From: Lachnoclostridium sp. UBA6558
Lineage (GTDB): Bacteria; Bacillota; Clostridia; Lachnospirales; Lachnospiraceae
Length of the DNA stretch: 15,360 nucleotides
Direction of reading: 5' to 3'
NCBI GenBank assembly: GCA_002434335.1
Contig: DJJW01000030.1
Coordinates: 20,979-36,338, forward strand
Shown: in pieces, positions 1-6,311 of the stretch
Numbering within the stretch: position 1 is the stretch's first letter
Layout of the letters: each line of letters opens with the position of its first letter
Position numbers and translations under genes: made by a program
The notes under the pieces: generated by a model
Told to the model about the DNA's origin: nothing
What the model saw: only the letters and a program-made list of their open reading frames with translations
Databases searched by the model: none

Positions 1-1
1 G

Positions 2-88
2 AATTCGGCTTTTAAACCCTTGGAAGCTGAACCTCGTTTTCAAATTATCATAAGAAGCCTTAAGGAAGTGTGGAAACAGAAATGATAA
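2..88 (+). CDS. C-terminal end of an upstream gene (partial)
   Basis: Frame 2 is open from the window edge to a TGA at 86-88. It reads as 28 residues ending in PRFQIIIRSLKEVWKQK, an amphipathic, charged tail that looks like a genuine protein C-terminus. The start lies outside the window. The fragment is too short to assign to a family. Its position upstream of a YxlE/F/G-like set could suit a regulator or membrane protein of that operon, but that is inference only. Confidence 0.4.
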
Positions 89-116
89 AATATATAACTG
101 TATAATTAAGTTACTT

Positions 117-233
117 ATGAGGAAGAAACATTCATACAAACGCCCTAATGAATACTGGGGTGCTCGGTATTGGATCTATTTAAGAATTTTTAACGAAAGA
201 AAGCGTTATTATGTAAAGAAGAGTGAAAAATAA
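117..233 (+). CDS. possible 38-residue basic peptide
   Basis: An ATG at 117 opens a 38-codon frame (begins MRKKHSYKRPNEYWGARYW, ends KKSEK). It is rich in Lys, Arg and Tyr and has no membrane segment. No convincing Shine-Dalgarno precedes the ATG. The last codons overlap the 5' arm of the structured leader element that starts near 219. I do not recognise the peptide. It may be a real small gene, a decayed fragment or chance. Confidence 0.22.
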   Translation: MRKKHSYKRPNEYWGARYWIYLRIFNERKRYYVKKSEK

Positions 234-343
234 ATGAAAGGCGCCACAAAGAAAACGTTCACTCTTTTATTCTGAACAATAGAATATGTAAATATCAGTA
301 TTCTACTGTAAGTGGCAGTATTGCAGGCCTTCCTGCGATAGCT
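219..343 (+). ncRNA. structured leader element, copy 1 (pseudoknot-like)
   Basis: AAGAGTGAA (219-227) is perfectly complementary to TTCACTCTT (258-266). GCCAC (243-247), lying between those arms, is complementary to GTGGC (312-316), so the two helices interleave as in an H-type pseudoknot. An extra local hairpin TAGAATA/TATTCTA (280-286/299-305) sits in the second loop. A final hairpin TATTGCAGG/CCTGCGATA (319-327/332-340, loop CCTT) ends 19 nt before the ATG at 360. The same order is found at 6201-6294 and, without the first helix, at 3653-3716. It is likely a cis-acting RNA of the PLDc_N/ABC operon. The family is unrecognised. Confidence 0.6.
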
Positions 344-359
344 ATAATAGGTAATTAAT

Positions 360-569
360 ATGAATGGACTGGAACAAATAAAAGAATATCTTCCCTTTAT
401 CATACCGATTCTGATCGTACAATTTGGATTAATGACAGCTGCACTGGTTCACATACTCCGCCATAAGAATTATCGAATCGGAAACCGTATAGTATGGATT
501 GTGATATCTGTTTTGGTAAATACAATCGGACCGATTCTTTATTTCACCATAGGAAAGGGTGAAGAATAA
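360..569 (+). CDS. PLDc_N-domain small membrane protein (YxlE-like)
   Basis: A 69-residue protein with two membrane segments, about residues 12-34 (FIIPILIVQFGLMTAALVHI) and 44-64 (RIVWIVISVLVNTIGPILYF), joined by a short basic loop. This is the architecture and sequence style of the PLDc_N (phospholipase D-nuclease N-terminal) family, seen as YxlE in the Bacillus sigY operon. Such proteins have no phospholipase catalytic motif and probably act as membrane subunits or accessory proteins. A weak TAGG ribosome site lies 8 nt before the ATG, immediately after the structured leader element. The stop codon overlaps the next gene's ATG (TAATG at 567-571), indicating translational coupling with the ABC ATPase. 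Confidence 0.85.
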   Translation: MNGLEQIKEYLPFIIPILIVQFGLMTAALVHILRHKNYRIGNRIVWIVISVLVNTIGPILYFTIGKGEE

Positions 570-1486
570 TGGCAGTTCTTAAGCTAAACAACGTTTCCAA
601 ACAATTTGGTGATACCAGGGTAATTAATGATTTAACCTTTGAAGTCCCGGAACATTCTGTATTTGGTTTTATTGGAAAGAATGGTGCCGGTAAGACAACT
701 ACCATGAAGATGATACTTGGCTTTTATAAGCCGGATGCAGGGGATATTCTGGTGTGCGGTGAGAAAGTAAGCTATGGTAATACGAAAACCAACCGCTATA
801 TCGGATATCTGCCGGATGTACCGGAATTTTACGGATATATGGCTCCCAGAGAGAATTTGAAACTCTGTGGTGAAGTTACGGGACTTAAAAGAGATACCCT
901 GCGGGAAAGGTCCGATGAGTTGCTGGAGCTGGTGGGATTGCAGAATGTAAACAAAAAGGTTCGTAATTTCTCGAGAGGTATGAAGCAAAGACTTGGAATA
1001 GCACAGGCGCTTCTCAATGAACCCAAGCTTTTGATATGTGATGAACCCACCTCTGCACTAGACCCCGTTGGCAGGATGGAGATACTCAATATTCTGGCAC
1101 TTGCCAAGGAGAGGACCACCATATTGTTTTCCACTCACATATTATCAGATGTAGAGCGTATTTGCGACAATATCGGAATTCTAAATGACGGTACCCTTGC
1201 ATTAGAAGGAAGCACAGCAGATATCAGAAACAGTTACCGAACGGACACGATTCGCCTTGAGATAGGACAGCAATATTCTGCGGCTAAGACAGCTGAAGGA
1301 TTAAGTGGTATTTCTGGTATAACAAATATACAACAGGATAATCAGATAATTGAACTTGAGGTTTCTGACACCGAAGAAGCAGGAGCTAGAATATTAAGCT
1401 TTTTACTAAAAGAAAAAATTCAGATAATCCGTTATGAAATCACAGAACCATCTCTGGAAAATATTTTTATGAAGGTGATAGATTAA
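569..1486 (+). CDS. ABC transporter ATP-binding protein (YxlF/NatA-like)
   Basis: A 305-residue ATPase subunit of an ABC-2 type exporter. Visible motifs are Walker A GKNGAGKT (residues 36-43), the signature FSRGM (134-138), Walker B LLICDE (154-159, Asp158 and Glu159) and the switch His190 in FSTHIL. The C-terminal ~80 residues form the accessory domain typical of CcmA/NatA-type proteins (ending EPSLENIFMKVID). The gene overlaps the PLDc_N gene by one base and is followed, after 161 bp, by an ABC-2 permease. That order matches the yxlE-yxlF-yxlG arrangement of Bacillus. The substrate cannot be told from sequence; relatives export lipids, antibiotics or Na+, or respond to envelope stress. Confidence 0.93.
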   Translation: MAVLKLNNVSKQFGDTRVINDLTFEVPEHSVFGFIGKNGAGKTTTMKMILGFYKPDAGDILVCGEKVSYGNTKTNRYIGYLPDVPEFYGYMAPRENLKLCGEVTGLKRDTLRERSDELLELVGLQNVNKKVRNFSRGMKQRLGIAQALLNEPKLLICDEPTSALDPVGRMEILNILALAKERTTILFSTHILSDVERICDNIGILNDGTLALEGSTADIRNSYRTDTIRLEIGQQYSAAKTAEGLSGISGITNIQQDNQIIELEVSDTEEAGARILSFLLKEKIQIIRYEITEPSLENIFMKVID

Positions 1487-1500
1487 TAGACAGGACATTC

Positions 1501-1556
1501 CACACATCTTATATATACGGTATCATAAGGTGGTCGGTGATATGTATGTGAGTTAA
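1501..1556 (+). other. imperfect hairpin between ABC ATPase and permease genes
   Basis: The 161-bp gap between the two ABC genes holds an imperfect inverted repeat. CACAT near 1503 pairs with ATGTG near 1549, and an inner TATCA/TGATA pairs across a GC-containing loop. The segment GGTATCAtaAGG..CGGTGATATG resembles the 3' hairpin of the three structured leader elements, but it has no GCCAC/GTGGC pair and lies about 90 nt before the permease start. It could be a decayed copy or coincidence. Confidence 0.25.
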
Positions 1557-1647
1557 GGTAAAAATCAGACATGTGCAGCCCTTGGAAAGTTTCATGCAAT
1601 AGCTAATGACTGTAATACAGGAGGCTGCAGCAGACAGGAGTTTCATA

Positions 1648-2487
1648 ATGAATAATATAAAATCGCTTTCCAAATATAAAGCTACGAAGGCTGTTGAAAA
1701 CGAAAACTCTGGTTTTTGGGGGATAAGAGGATACATTGCTTTTACTAAAAAGGAGTTGTTAGAGCAAATACGTACTTATAAGCTACTGATATTTTTTGCA
1801 GCATTTTTGATGTTCGGATTAATGAGCCCTCTGCTTGCCAGATTAATGCCGAATATCCTCTCATCTATGGACATGGGAGGGATAAAACTAGAGCTTCCAA
1901 GCCCCACGGTGATGGATGCCTACGCCCAGTTTTTTAAGAATCTTACACAAATGGGGATTTTGGTATTATTACTGGTCTTTGGTGGCAGTTTATCTGGTGA
2001 ATTTGTAAAAGGCACCTTGCTTCAGATACTTGCCAAGGGATTATCCAGAACAGCTGTATTACTGGCAAAATATACTGCAGCCGTTCTATTATGGACAGGA
2101 GGTTTTCTGCTGTCAGTAATAATAAATTATATCTATACGGTATATCTTTTTGACAAGGGATACTTGCCGAATCTGTCCCTTTCACTGTTCTGTTTATGGC
2201 TGTTTGGTATGTTCCTTATTTCATTGATATTTTTATCCAGTACCATAGCACCGGGAGCTTTCGGCGGTCTGATCCTTACCGTTATTGCATTGGCAGCAAT
2301 GTTAATGGGTACTGTATTTAATAGCGTTGCAAAATTTAATCCTGTTACTTTGGCTTCTGTAAATACAGAATTGCTAAACGGAACAATAGATGCCAAGGCC
2401 GTTTATGTGACAATTATCATAACCGTAATCCTGACGATTTGTTCACTGCTCCTGTCTATCTTTTTGTTTAAGAAAAAAAGGATGTAA
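1648..2487 (+). CDS. ABC-2 type transporter permease (YxlG-like)
   Basis: The likely start is the ATG at 1648, because an AGGAG lies 7 nt upstream; the ATG at 1606 has no ribosome site. The product has 279 residues. After a short cytoplasmic N-terminus (…YIAFTKKELLEQIRTYK, a motif typical of ABC-2 permeases just before the first membrane helix) there are about six hydrophobic segments. These include LLIFFAAFLMFGLM, MGILVLLLVFGGSLSGEF, AAVLLWTGGFLLSVIINYIY and a C-terminal VTIIITVILTICSLLLSIF ending in FKKKRM. The GSLSGEFVKGTLLQILAKGLSRTAVLLAK stretch, given here by its key residues G-E-F-KGT and K-SR, is the conserved cytoplasmic loop of the NosY/YxlG family. It partners the ATPase encoded upstream. 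Confidence 0.85.
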   Translation: MNNIKSLSKYKATKAVENENSGFWGIRGYIAFTKKELLEQIRTYKLLIFFAAFLMFGLMSPLLARLMPNILSSMDMGGIKLELPSPTVMDAYAQFFKNLTQMGILVLLLVFGGSLSGEFVKGTLLQILAKGLSRTAVLLAKYTAAVLLWTGGFLLSVIINYIYTVYLFDKGYLPNLSLSLFCLWLFGMFLISLIFLSSTIAPGAFGGLILTVIALAAMLMGTVFNSVAKFNPVTLASVNTELLNGTIDAKAVYVTIIITVILTICSLLLSIFLFKKKRM

Positions 2488-2711
2488 ATCCGGCTAGTGA
2501 AATAAATGTAAGTTCCACTTAGTAAAAGAAGAATGCAAGTTCCATTGAAAAGAATGTAAAATCCGGTAAGTAAAAAAGGAAGCAAGTTTTAGTTGGAGAA
2601 AAAAGGAAGCAAGTTCCAGTTAGTAAAAGAAGAATGAAAGAACCGGTTAGAGGAAAAGAATGCAAGTTCTGATTAGAGAAAAGAAGAATTAAAGTTAGGA
2701 TAGGTCAAAAG
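2481..2711 (+). repeat. degenerate ~27-bp tandem repeat after the permease gene
   Basis: About eight or nine diverged units of roughly 21-28 bp follow one another. The consensus is close to AATGCAAGTTCCGGTTAG followed by TAAAAGAAG. Examples begin near 2505 (AATGTAAGTTCCACTTAG), 2532 (AATGCAAGTTCC) and 2607 (AAGCAAGTTCCAGTTAG). The permease stop codon TAA (2485-2487) falls inside the first, most diverged unit (GATGTAAATCCGGCTAG). No sizeable open frame spans it on the plus strand. The tract ends at the terminator at 2712. Confidence 0.75.
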
Positions 2712-2738
2712 AAGCTGTCAGTTAAATGACAGCTTTTT
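2712..2738 (+). terminator. rho-independent terminator of the ABC operon
   Basis: A perfect 9-bp stem AAGCTGTCA (2712-2720) / TGACAGCTT (2727-2735) with a six-base loop GTTAAA is followed by a T-run. It closes the PLDc_N-ABC unit downstream of the tandem repeat. Confidence 0.85.
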
Positions 2739-2768
2739 ACTGTTTCGAAAACGGATGTTCTCAGATAG

Positions 2769-2797
2769 TTGATTGTTGTGCCCAACTGGGGTATAAT
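2769..2797 (+). promoter_or_regulatory. sigma-A-type promoter for the hisA-methyltransferase-hslO unit
   Basis: TTGATT (2769-2774), a 17-bp spacer and a consensus TATAAT (2792-2797) lie 55 bp upstream of the hisA start. Confidence 0.7.
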
Positions 2798-2851
2798 GCT
2801 TGTACGAATGCTTATGTTTAGGACAGACAGATGGGATTTTAGGAGGTACCG

Positions 2852-3631
2852 ATGAATTTCAGACCATGCATTGACATACACAACGGTAAAATCAAGCAGA
2901 TTGTAGGCGGCAGCCTGACAGATGAAAACAGAAAAGCAGCAGAGAATTTCGTGTCCGAAAAAGGCGGTGAATATTATGCCGGCCTTTATAAAAAAGACGG
3001 TCTTAGAGGTGGACATATAATTATGCTCAATCCAGCCGGAACGAAAGAATATGAGCTTGACAGAATTCAGGCAGAAAGAGCCTTAAAGGAATTTCCGAAA
3101 GGACTTCAGATCGGAGGCGGTATAACCGATAAGAATGCCTGTCAGTTTCTTGAAGCTGGAGCCTCTCATGTAATTGTTACTTCCTTTGTATTTCAGAATG
3201 GTTCTATTCATTATGATAACCTTAGCCGGATATCGGATGAAACCGGCAGAGACAGATTGGTTCTGGATTTAAGCTGTCGCAAAAAAGGCGAAGACTACTA
3301 TATAGTAACCGATCGCTGGCAGAAATTTACCGAGGAAAAGCTCTCGGTGGAACTTCTTATGAAATTAGCAGGTTACTGCAGTGAATTTCTTATACATGCA
3401 GTTGATGTTGAGGGGAAATCAGCTGGTATTGATAAAGACCTCATAGAGCTGCTGAAAGAGTGGCAGGGTTGTCCGGTAACCTATGCGGGAGGCGTCGGAA
3501 GCTTTAAGGATCTGGAGTTAATAAAGGAAATAAGCGGCGGTATGATAGATGTAACCATAGGCAGTTCCCTTGATTTATTTGGCGGGCCAATGAAATACAG
3601 GGAAGTAGTAGATTGGTTTCAGTCGAAATAA
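2852..3631 (+). CDS. hisA: eukaryotic-type HisA: ProFAR isomerase (HIS6-like)
   Basis: A 259-residue TIM-barrel enzyme for the Amadori isomerisation of ProFAR to PRFAR in histidine biosynthesis. It resembles yeast/plant HIS6 much more than ordinary bacterial HisA. Visible matches are FRPCIDIHNGKIKQIVGG at the N-terminus (Asp8 as catalytic acid/base), QIGGGI (86-91), ASHVIVTSFVF, VLDLSCRKK (Asp139, probable second catalytic Asp), the FLIHAVDVEG segment, YAGGVGS and the C-terminal TIGSSLDLFGG phosphate-binding loop. Length agrees with the HIS6 group (about 260) rather than the ~240 of bacterial HisA. A perfect AGGAGG lies upstream of the ATG. No other histidine gene is present in the window. 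Confidence 0.9.
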   Translation: MNFRPCIDIHNGKIKQIVGGSLTDENRKAAENFVSEKGGEYYAGLYKKDGLRGGHIIMLNPAGTKEYELDRIQAERALKEFPKGLQIGGGITDKNACQFLEAGASHVIVTSFVFQNGSIHYDNLSRISDETGRDRLVLDLSCRKKGEDYYIVTDRWQKFTEEKLSVELLMKLAGYCSEFLIHAVDVEGKSAGIDKDLIELLKEWQGCPVTYAGGVGSFKDLELIKEISGGMIDVTIGSSLDLFGGPMKYREVVDWFQSK

Positions 3632-3652
3632 TGTTAAGAAAATATAATGATA

Positions 3653-3720
3653 GAAAGGATGCCACAATAGATACTTGTCCTGTAATTTGTGGCGGTATCG
3701 CAGGACATCTGCGGTATGCA
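3653..3720 (+). ncRNA. structured leader element, copy 2 (short form)
   Basis: GAAAGGATGCCAC (3653-3665) matches copy 3 exactly. GCCAC (3661-3665) pairs with GTGGC (3689-3693). A hairpin TATCGCAG/CTGCGGTA (3696-3703/3709-3716, loop GACAT) follows, ending 14 nt before the methyltransferase ATG. The first helix of copies 1 and 3 is not visible here; instead GTCCTG in the loop (3677-3682) is complementary to CAGGAC (3701-3706). The 3' end AAGG doubles as the ribosome site. Confidence 0.5.
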
Positions 3721-3730
3721 AGGTTATAGA

Positions 3731-4570
3731 ATGGAAGCTTATACAGGGTTTGCCCAGGTTTATGATATTTTTATGGATAATGTGCCCTATGAAGAATGGG
3801 CAGATAATATAAGAAGCATGCTGATGAAATACGGGGTGAAGGACGGTTTGATTCTGGACCTTGGTTGCGGTACCGGAAATATTACCAGGCGCCTTGCCGA
3901 CTACGGTTATGATATGATTGGCATTGATATATCAGAAGAAATGCTGGGTATTGCCATTGAAAATAAATATGAAGAAGACGGTGAAGCTCGTCCTAACAGT
4001 AAAAGAGAAGATATTCTGTATCTTAACCAGGATATGAGAAGCTTTGAACTTTATGGAACCATTGGAGCAGTTATCTGCAGCTGTGACAGCATAAATTATA
4101 TACTAAAAGAAGAAGAGTTAAAACAGATCTTTCGACTGGTAAATAACTATCTGGATCCCGGCGGTATATTTTTATTCGATATGAATACAGAGTATAAGTA
4201 TAAAAATATTCTTGGAGACAGTGTTATTGCAGAAAATAGGGAAGATTGCAGCTTTATCTGGGAAAATTATTATAATGAGACAGATAATTTAAATGAGTAT
4301 CAGGTAACAATATTCGTAAAGTCAGAAACAGATGAGGAGGATAACTCCAGGCAAAAGGCTGTGGGAAATCTCTATGAGAAATTCAGTGAAACTCATTACC
4401 AGAAAGCTTATTCCATAGAACGTATAAAAGAACTTCTCATAGAAGCCGGGATGGAGTTTATTGGTGTTTACGATGGCTATTCAGAAGCAGTACCAGTTGA
4501 AAATACAGAACGAGTTTGTTTTCTGGCAAGAGAGAAATATCAACAGGGAAAAGAATATAATGCAGACTGA
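3731..4570 (+). CDS. class I SAM-dependent methyltransferase
   Basis: The start is set at 3731 (MEAYTGFAQVYDIFMDNVPY), not at the upstream in-frame ATG at 3689. The extra 14 residues would be translated from the structured leader element, AAGG lies 7 nt before 3731, and the family begins at this point. The 279-residue product carries motif I ILDLGCGTGN (41-50) and the acidic ribose-binding Asp66 at the end of strand 2 (MIGIDISEEML). A CDSINYI stretch follows at the usual motif IV position, then PGGIFLFDMNTEYKY. It is a Methyltransf_25-type enzyme commonly found next to hslO in clostridia. The methyl acceptor is unknown. It is probably co-transcribed with hisA upstream and hslO downstream. Confidence 0.87.
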   Translation: MEAYTGFAQVYDIFMDNVPYEEWADNIRSMLMKYGVKDGLILDLGCGTGNITRRLADYGYDMIGIDISEEMLGIAIENKYEEDGEARPNSKREDILYLNQDMRSFELYGTIGAVICSCDSINYILKEEELKQIFRLVNNYLDPGGIFLFDMNTEYKYKNILGDSVIAENREDCSFIWENYYNETDNLNEYQVTIFVKSETDEEDNSRQKAVGNLYEKFSETHYQKAYSIERIKELLIEAGMEFIGVYDGYSEAVPVENTERVCFLAREKYQQGKEYNAD

Positions 4571-4621
4571 ATTCAACTTCTAGTGGATGCATAACAGGTT
4601 TTTAGAAAGGTTAGGTAAGAA

Positions 4622-5500
4622 ATGGCAGATTATATAATAAGAGCAACAGCTGCAGACAATCAGATTCGTGCATTTGCAGCAACAACAAGAGAATTGGTAG
4701 AGTATGCAAGAAGTGTTCATAATACAAGTCCGGTAGCAACTGCAGCCTTAGGCAGAATGCTGACAGCAGGTGCCATGATGGGTAGTATGATGAAAGGAAC
4801 CGATGATTTGCTGACTCTTCAGATTAAAAGTGATGGACCAATCGGCGGTATTACGGTTACAGCAGATGCCTCTGCCAACGTGAAGGGGTATGTCTATCAC
4901 CCGGAGGTTATGCTGCCTCCAAGTCCTGCAGGGAAGCTGGATGTAGGCGGTGCCGTAAATCCCGGAATCTTAAGCGTAATTAAAGATATGGGATTAAAGG
5001 AACCCTATGTAGGCCAGACGCAGCTGGTATCAGGTGAGATTGCGGAAGATCTGACCTATTATTTTGCAGCATCGGAGCAGATTCCTTCTTCTGTAGCCTT
5101 GGGAGTACTGATGAATAAAGATAATACGGTCAGAAAAGCCGGCGGCTTTATTATACAGCTTCTACCCTTTGCAGAGGAAGAGGTAATACAGAAGCTGGAG
5201 GAAAAGTTAGCAAGCCTTCCCTCTATTACTTCTTTGTTAGTGGAATATGAAACACCTGAGAGAATTCTTGAAATTATTCTTGGTGATATGGGGCTTTCCA
5301 TTATGGATAAGATGGATACGAAGTTCGAGTGTAACTGTACAAAGGAAAGAGTAGAGAAGGCGATTGTGAGTATTGGTAGAACAGAAATACAGGAAATGAT
5401 CGATGAGGACAAGCCTATTGAAGTAAACTGTCATTTCTGCAGTACCCATTATCACTTTACAGTAGATGATTTGAAAGATATCATAACTAGAAGTAAATAA
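4622..5500 (+). CDS. hslO: Hsp33 redox-regulated molecular chaperone
   Basis: A 292-residue Hsp33. The holdase is activated in the cytoplasm by oxidative unfolding, through disulfides formed by four zinc-binding cysteines. All four are visible in the C-terminal domain: Cys237 and Cys239 (CNC) and Cys270 and Cys273 (CHFC). The N-terminal domain has the family hallmarks LGRMLTAGAMMGSMMK, a QIKSDGPIGGI strand, VKGYVYHPEV and the LPFAEEE loop. Length is as expected. It lies 51 bp after the methyltransferase, with a modest TTAGGT ribosome site before the ATG. The last codons (AGT AAA TAA) form the first unit of an octamer repeat. Confidence 0.96.
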   Translation: MADYIIRATAADNQIRAFAATTRELVEYARSVHNTSPVATAALGRMLTAGAMMGSMMKGTDDLLTLQIKSDGPIGGITVTADASANVKGYVYHPEVMLPPSPAGKLDVGGAVNPGILSVIKDMGLKEPYVGQTQLVSGEIAEDLTYYFAASEQIPSSVALGVLMNKDNTVRKAGGFIIQLLPFAEEEVIQKLEEKLASLPSITSLLVEYETPERILEIILGDMGLSIMDKMDTKFECNCTKERVEKAIVSIGRTEIQEMIDEDKPIEVNCHFCSTHYHFTVDDLKDIITRSK

Positions 5501-5571
5501 GTAAATAAGTAAATAAGTAAATAAGCAAATAAGCAAATAAGAAAATGAGTAATAAGTAAATGGGTAAATAA
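5491..5571 (+). repeat. octamer tandem repeat spanning the hslO stop codon
   Basis: About ten units of the 8-bp word AAGTAAAT (variants AAGCAAAT, AAGAAAAT, GGGTAAAT and a 6-bp unit) run from the last two hslO codons onward. The hslO TAA (5498-5500) lies in the first unit. Because 8 is not a multiple of 3, successive units place TAA in all three frames. Confidence 0.85.
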
Positions 5572-5691
5572 GGAGACTGGTTAATGAAGAAATCGGTTAA
5601 TAAGAATAATCATCTAAGTAGATATATTGGCAATTAGGTAATAATTAAGTTGTTTCAGCATCTGATTCAACTAAAGTAAATATGAACAAAA

Positions 5692-5728
5692 GTAACCGGG
5701 TACATATATTTGTGCCCGGTTATTTTTG
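5692..5728 (+). terminator. rho-independent terminator after hslO
   Basis: An 11-bp stem TAACCGGGTAC (5693-5703) / GTGCCCGGTTA (5712-5722) with one G-T wobble and an 8-base loop is followed by TTTTT. Confidence 0.9.
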
Positions 5729-5766
5729 CTTGAACCATTTGGGAATAAACACTTGTTGTATATTTT

Positions 5767-5960
5767 AAAGGCATAAATTACGAAAAGGCATAAATTATGA
5801 AAGGCATAAATTACGAAAAGGCATAAATTACGAAAGGCATAAATTACGAAAGGCATAAATTATGAAAGGCATAAATTATGAAAGGCATAAATTATGAAAG
5901 GCATAAATTATAAAAGGCATAAATTATAAAAGGTAAAAATGATTGAAGGTATAAATTGTA
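5767..5960 (+). repeat. 16-17 bp minisatellite, about 12 units
   Basis: Ten near-identical head-to-tail units with consensus AAAGGCATAAATTAYG (16 or 17 bp, alternating by one A) run from 5767 to about 5930, followed by two degenerate units ending at 5960. There are no unique spacers, so it is not CRISPR. Both strands give only low-complexity frames. Unit differences are confined to the last bases (TACG early, TATG in the middle, TATA late), showing a gradient along the array. Confidence 0.93.
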
Positions 5961-6151
5961 AAAATATATATTAGTAAAGTATATAATAATTTTAAGGTTA
6001 CATGATGATGATAGAAGTTTTTTATACAACTTACTGTTAATTTATGGTATATATAATTTGAAATATTACCCATTAAATGTTATATTAAAACTATATACTA
6101 ACGATAAAGCGCAGCTAATTTTTTTATCTGTATCTTGAACATAACCTACTG
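5961..6151. other. AT-rich intergenic stretch, no gene seen
   Basis: No open frame with a ribosome site on either strand. The only structure noticed is an inverted repeat GAACAT (6137-6142) / ATGTTC (6157-6162) just upstream of and overlapping the promoter for the PNPOx gene. It could be an operator or chance. Confidence 0.4.
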
Positions 6152-6181
6152 TTGTCATGTTCCATGTGCTACTCTTATTCT
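6152..6181 (+). promoter_or_regulatory. probable promoter of the PNPOx-serine hydrolase block
   Basis: TTGTCA (6152-6157), an 18-bp spacer and TATTCT (6176-6181); an overlapping TATACT follows at 6181-6186. A start near 6188-6192 would make the mRNA begin almost exactly at structured leader copy 3. Confidence 0.5.
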
Positions 6182-6200
6182 ATACTAATGGGAGGAAAAG

Positions 6201-6298
6201 AAGAGTGAAAGAAAATAATAAATCGAAAGGATGCCACGTGTAAATTCTTTCGCTCTTATTTATTTGTGGCAGTATCGCAGGTAGGCCTGTGATATGCA
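6201..6298 (+). ncRNA. structured leader element, copy 3 (pseudoknot-like)
   Basis: AAGAGTGAAAGAA (6201-6213) pairs over 13 bp, with one G-T wobble, with TTCTTTCGCTCTT (6245-6257). GCCAC (6233-6237), between those arms, pairs with GTGGC (6266-6270), giving an interleaved pseudoknot topology. The hairpin TATCGCAGG/CCTGTGATA (6273-6281/6286-6294, loop TAGG) follows and ends 17 nt before the ATG at 6312. An A-rich linker (AATAAATCGAAAGG) and a T-rich linker (TATTTATTT) flank the helices. This is the clearest of the three copies. Confidence 0.62.
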
Positions 6299-6311
6299 AT
6301 GGGTATAAAGA

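Noticed and set aside
1..11. The first 11 bases (GAATTCGGCTT) equal the insert-flanking sequence of common TA-cloning vectors.
   Set aside because: They read in frame into a plausible protein C-terminus ending at 88, and no other vector sequence is seen; chance at an EcoRI site is possible. Kept only as a caution about the first bases.
3689..3730. Upstream in-frame ATG for the methyltransferase.
   Set aside because: It would translate the structured leader element and has no ribosome site; the family starts at MEAYTGF (3731).
5671..5856. Minus-strand open frame of 61 codons with a repeating VIYAF pattern.
   Set aside because: Produced by the minisatellite; no ribosome site, low complexity.
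5767..5960. Possible CRISPR array.
   Set aside because: Units are head to tail with no unique spacers, and there are no cas genes.
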